The position numbers and the translations under genes are program-made. From Paracoccaceae bacterium (GTDB taxonomy: Bacteria > Pseudomonadota > Alphaproteobacteria > Rhodobacterales > Rhodobacteraceae): a stretch of DNA of 7,443 nt. Below the pieces are notes generated by a model that worked only from the letters and a program-made list of their open reading frames with translations, was not told the DNA's origin and ran no database searches. Shown here one piece after another: positions 5,087-7,443 of the stretch. The stretch covers positions 1 to 7,443 of the forward strand of contig JANSYB010000091.1 of assembly GCA_024742655.1 (NCBI GenBank), given 5' to 3'. Every line of letters begins with the position of its first letter. Position 1 is the first letter of the stretch.

Positions 5087-7099
5087 CTATCGCGCGTCCA
5101 GAAACGGTGCGACCGCCTCGGCCAGAACCGGCCCCGCCCGCACAGCCCCCAGGGGCGACAGGTGGTCATCGTCATTGTAAAGCGTGCGCCCCTCGTCGAG
5201 CCAGATGAACCGTCCGTCCCGCGCAAAGGCACGATCAACCGACACCACCACCACGTCCGGGCCAGCCAGGGCCTTGAGCACCGCGCGCGAGGGGGCCTGC
5301 AGCGCGGCATGGCTGCCTTCGCTGACGGCGTTGCGCTCCAGATAGGCCAGGGTGTCGAACTCGGTCATGCGCAGCAACAAGGCGCGTTCGAGGATCAGCC
5401 GCGGGTCGGATATCTGTGCCGGCACCTGCGCCACGAGGATCACCCGAACCCCGGCCTCGGTGAACCGCGCAACGGTCCGGGCCAGCCCTGTCGCCACAAC
5501 CGCCGCTGCCGTGTCCGCATCCCCGGCCCGCGCCCCACCTTGCGGCGCAAGGCCGAAACCGGGCTTGAACCCCTCGTAAGTGCCCGTGGCATAAAGCGAC
5601 CAGCGCGAAACGAGAAACACCGCCTCGACGCCCGCGTCGATGAATGCCTGCGCATGGGCCTCGACCGTCGCGGCGCACAGATCGCTGTCGATCATGCCGC
5701 TGCCGATGCGCACGCCCTGAATGGGCGGACAGGCCGGCAGCGCCCCGCCCAGAATGCGCGCGTCGAACCGCTCGGCCACGGCCCCGAGCCCCGGCATCAG
5801 CGCCATGGCGTGGCTGTCGCCGGTCACGCCAAAGACGCGCGATGCATCCGGTTCGCCGAACACGGTGCAAAGCGGGATGAACCGCGTGCTGTCATCGCCG
5901 CCCCGAAAACAGTCACCGAAATCGCCCTGCTGGTCGAAACTCTGCAGAACCTGCGCGAAATAGGGCGTCATGGCCCCGTCCAGCCTCCCCTTGAAGCCTT
6001 CGGTGACCATCCCCCATGCCCCGATACCCACGAAAACGGCCATGCCCGCAAGGCTGGCCCCGAAAAGCGCCGGGCGCCCCGGCAGCACAGCCGCGCGCCG
6101 GTTGCGAAAGGGCAGTTCAACGTAGCGCCAGCTGAGCCAGGCCAGACCCATGGACACCACCGCCAGCGTCCCCATCAGGGCAAAGGACGGATGCTCGGGC
6201 GACCAGATGCGCGCAAAGGCGAAAAGCGGCTGGTGCCACAGGTAGGCGCTGTAGGAGATCAGACCGACCCCCACCATGGGCCGCAAGGACAAGAGGCGTG
6301 CCGTTACCGTGCGCGGCCCAGCGAACAGGATGATCAGCATCGCGCCCAGAACGGGCACCAGTGCATAGACCGACGGGAACGGCACCAGCGCGTCATAGAA
6401 CAGGATCGCGTAGACGATCAGTGCGAGGCCAAGGGCGGCCAACCATTCATTCGGTCGCATCTCGGCGCGGTACATCCACACCGCACAAAGCGAGCCCGCC
6501 AGCAATTCCCAGAAACGCGAGAAGGTGAAGAAGAAGTTTTCTTCGGGGTAGTTGCGCCAGCCCCATTCGCTCAGCGCCAGCGACAGCGCCGCCATGATGC
6601 CGAAGACCAGCGCAAAGCGATTTCGCCGGAACGCGCCAAGCGCCATCAGGACCAGCGGGAACAGCAGGTAATACTGCTCCTCTACCGCGAGGCTCCAGGT
6701 GTGCAAGAGCGGCTGCATCTCGGAATCGGCGGCGAAATAGCCGGTGAATTCCCAGAAATGGACGTTCGAGACGAAAAGTGCCGCGAACAGCATGCTGCGC
6801 GCGTAATCCTCGAACAGGTCGGGCGGCATGCGCAGCCACGCAAACGGCAGGCAGACCGCCATCACAAGGAACAGCGCGGGCAGGATGCGCCGCGCGCGGC
6901 GCTCATAAAAGCCAAGCAGGGAATAGGTGCCCTTTTCCCGCTCGTCGATCAGGATCGTGGTGATCAGGTAGCCGGAGATGACGAAAAACACGTCGACGCC
7001 GACATAGCCACCGCTGAAGACGCTGAACCCGGCATGAAACAGGATGACGGGCACCACCGCGATGGTGCGCAACCCGTCGATTTCCCGCCTGTACTGCAT
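5087..7099 (-). CDS. OafA/YrhL-like membrane acyltransferase fused to a C-terminal SGNH domain
   Basis: A 670-residue inner membrane protein predicted to O-acetylate (or otherwise acylate) a cell-surface glycan such as lipopolysaccharide O-antigen or exopolysaccharide. Residues 1 to about 365 form an acyltransferase-3 domain with roughly ten hydrophobic helices. It contains D8-G-L-R11 and the family R-x10-H motif (R11 to H22), the F-F-V-I-S-G-Y motif at 38-44, and the H133-T-W-S-L-A-V-E-E-Q-Y-Y block. Residues from about 395 form an SGNH hydrolase-like domain with G427-D-S429-H and a D643-x2-H646 motif, so the nucleophile and the His/Asp pair are present. Known two-domain homologues carry acyl groups across the membrane and transfer them outside. 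ATG 7099 gives the canonical family N-terminus. The gene stands alone, between the terminator of rpsI and the converging tetR; there are no glycan synthesis genes nearby to suggest the acceptor. Confidence 0.94.
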   Translation of the reverse strand: MQYRREIDGLRTIAVVPVILFHAGFSVFSGGYVGVDVFFVISGYLITTILIDEREKGTYSLLGFYERRARRILPALFLVMAVCLPFAWLRMPPDLFEDYARSMLFAALFVSNVHFWEFTGYFAADSEMQPLLHTWSLAVEEQYYLLFPLVLMALGAFRRNRFALVFGIMAALSLALSEWGWRNYPEENFFFTFSRFWELLAGSLCAVWMYRAEMRPNEWLAALGLALIVYAILFYDALVPFPSVYALVPVLGAMLIILFAGPRTVTARLLSLRPMVGVGLISYSAYLWHQPLFAFARIWSPEHPSFALMGTLAVVSMGLAWLSWRYVELPFRNRRAAVLPGRPALFGASLAGMAVFVGIGAWGMVTEGFKGRLDGAMTPYFAQVLQSFDQQGDFGDCFRGGDDSTRFIPLCTVFGEPDASRVFGVTGDSHAMALMPGLGAVAERFDARILGGALPACPPIQGVRIGSGMIDSDLCAATVEAHAQAFIDAGVEAVFLVSRWSLYATGTYEGFKPGFGLAPQGGARAGDADTAAAVVATGLARTVARFTEAGVRVILVAQVPAQISDPRLILERALLLRMTEFDTLAYLERNAVSEGSHAALQAPSRAVLKALAGPDVVVVSVDRAFARDGRFIWLDEGRTLYNDDDHLSPLGAVRAGPVLAEAVAPFLDAR

Positions 7100-7159
7100 G
7101 CCCCTGCGCCCCGTCCGATTTGCGCCCGGTCAAAGACGATCTTGGCCGTCCGCGCAACG

Positions 7160-7184
7160 AAAAAACGCGGCAAATGATGCCGCG
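7160..7184 (-). terminator. Intrinsic terminator after rpsI
   Basis: Read on the - strand, CGCGGCA and TGCCGCG form a perfect 7-bp stem around the loop TCATT (stem arms at 7184-7178 and 7172-7166), followed directly by six T (7165-7160). It begins 28 nt after the rpsI stop. This is a textbook Rho-independent terminator. It implies that the acyltransferase gene needs its own promoter in 7100-7160 or depends on read-through; I could not identify a convincing promoter there. Confidence 0.93.
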
Positions 7185-7212
7185 CTTTCCAATTGTGTTC
7201 GTCCTGACGCGA

Positions 7213-7443
7213 TCAACGCTTCGAGAACTGGAAGCTCTTGCGCGCCTTGGCCTTGCCGTACTTCTTCCGCTCCACGACGCGGCTGTCACGGGTCAGGAAG
7301 CCGGCGGCCTTCAGCGGCGCGCGCAGGCTGGGATCATAGAGCTGCAGCGCCTTGGAGATGCCATGCTTGACCGCGCCGGCCTGACCGGACAGACCGCCGC
7401 CCTTGACGGTGGCCATCACGTCGAACTGGTCTTCGACACCGGC
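7213..7443 (-). CDS. rpsI: 30S ribosomal protein S9 (3' part)
   Basis: The frame enters from the right edge and gives the last 76 residues, ending at TGA (7215-7213). The sequence is clearly S9: [40 protein letters not shown] and the conserved basic tail Q-F-S-K-R. In the ribosome this C-terminal tail reaches into the P site and contacts tRNA. The GTG/ATG at 7419/7416 are internal codons, since the frame continues upstream with AGVEDQFD. rplM (L13) usually precedes rpsI and would lie beyond the window. The strong terminator at 7184-7160 ends the transcript. Confidence 0.98.
   Translation of the reverse strand, partial: AGVEDQFDVMATVKGGGLSGQAGAVKHGISKALQLYDPSLRAPLKAAGFLTRDSRVVERKKYGKAKARKSFQFSKR

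Noticed and set aside
5162..7177. A 671-residue open frame on the + strand opposite the acyltransferase gene
   Set aside because: It is a mirror of the - strand gene in GC-rich codon usage. Its translation is rich in Arg, Gln, His and Pro without any domain pattern, while the - strand frame has clear acyltransferase and SGNH motifs.

Overview
The window looks like a typical chromosomal segment of a GC-rich alphaproteobacterium, most likely a member of the Rhodobacterales. This is inferred from GC-rich codon usage, a MetA with the acetyl-CoA-type active site, a one-domain PPK2, and the general style of the proteins. No RNA gene, mobile element, CRISPR array or prophage signature was seen.

Layout from left to right. 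(1) The 3' part of a FadL-type outer membrane transporter gene runs from 2 to 673 (+) and ends in a strong intrinsic terminator. (2) A probable three-gene unit follows on the + strand. It contains an uncharacterised P-loop NTPase/kinase-like protein (799-1659), metA encoding homoserine O-acyltransferase (1695-2618), and an alpha/beta hydrolase whose start overlaps the end of metA. The hydrolase reading frame is broken: a membrane-anchor segment (2602-2719) and the catalytic domain (2720-3562) lie in different frames on either side of a run of eight C. (3) A second + strand unit has ppk2 (3607-4476, class I-type polyphosphate kinase 2) overlapping by 8 nt a TetR/AcrR regulator of the WHG type (4469-5086). 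A perfect AT-rich inverted repeat (3558-3572) just upstream of ppk2 is a candidate operator for this regulator. (4) On the - strand, a membrane acyltransferase fused to an SGNH domain (OafA-like, 7099 down to 5087) converges on tetR with the two stop codons directly abutting. (5) At the right edge, also on the - strand, is the 3' end of rpsI (ribosomal protein S9), followed by a clear intrinsic terminator that separates it from the acyltransferase gene.

The genes do not form one pathway: methionine biosynthesis, polyphosphate/nucleotide metabolism with a linked regulator, cell-surface acylation and translation are simply adjacent. I see no strong case for a new multi-gene system. The items most worth checking are the C8 frameshift in the hydrolase, the undescribed P-loop protein co-directional with metA and its unusual leader, and the palindrome that could be the operator of the ppk2-tetR unit.
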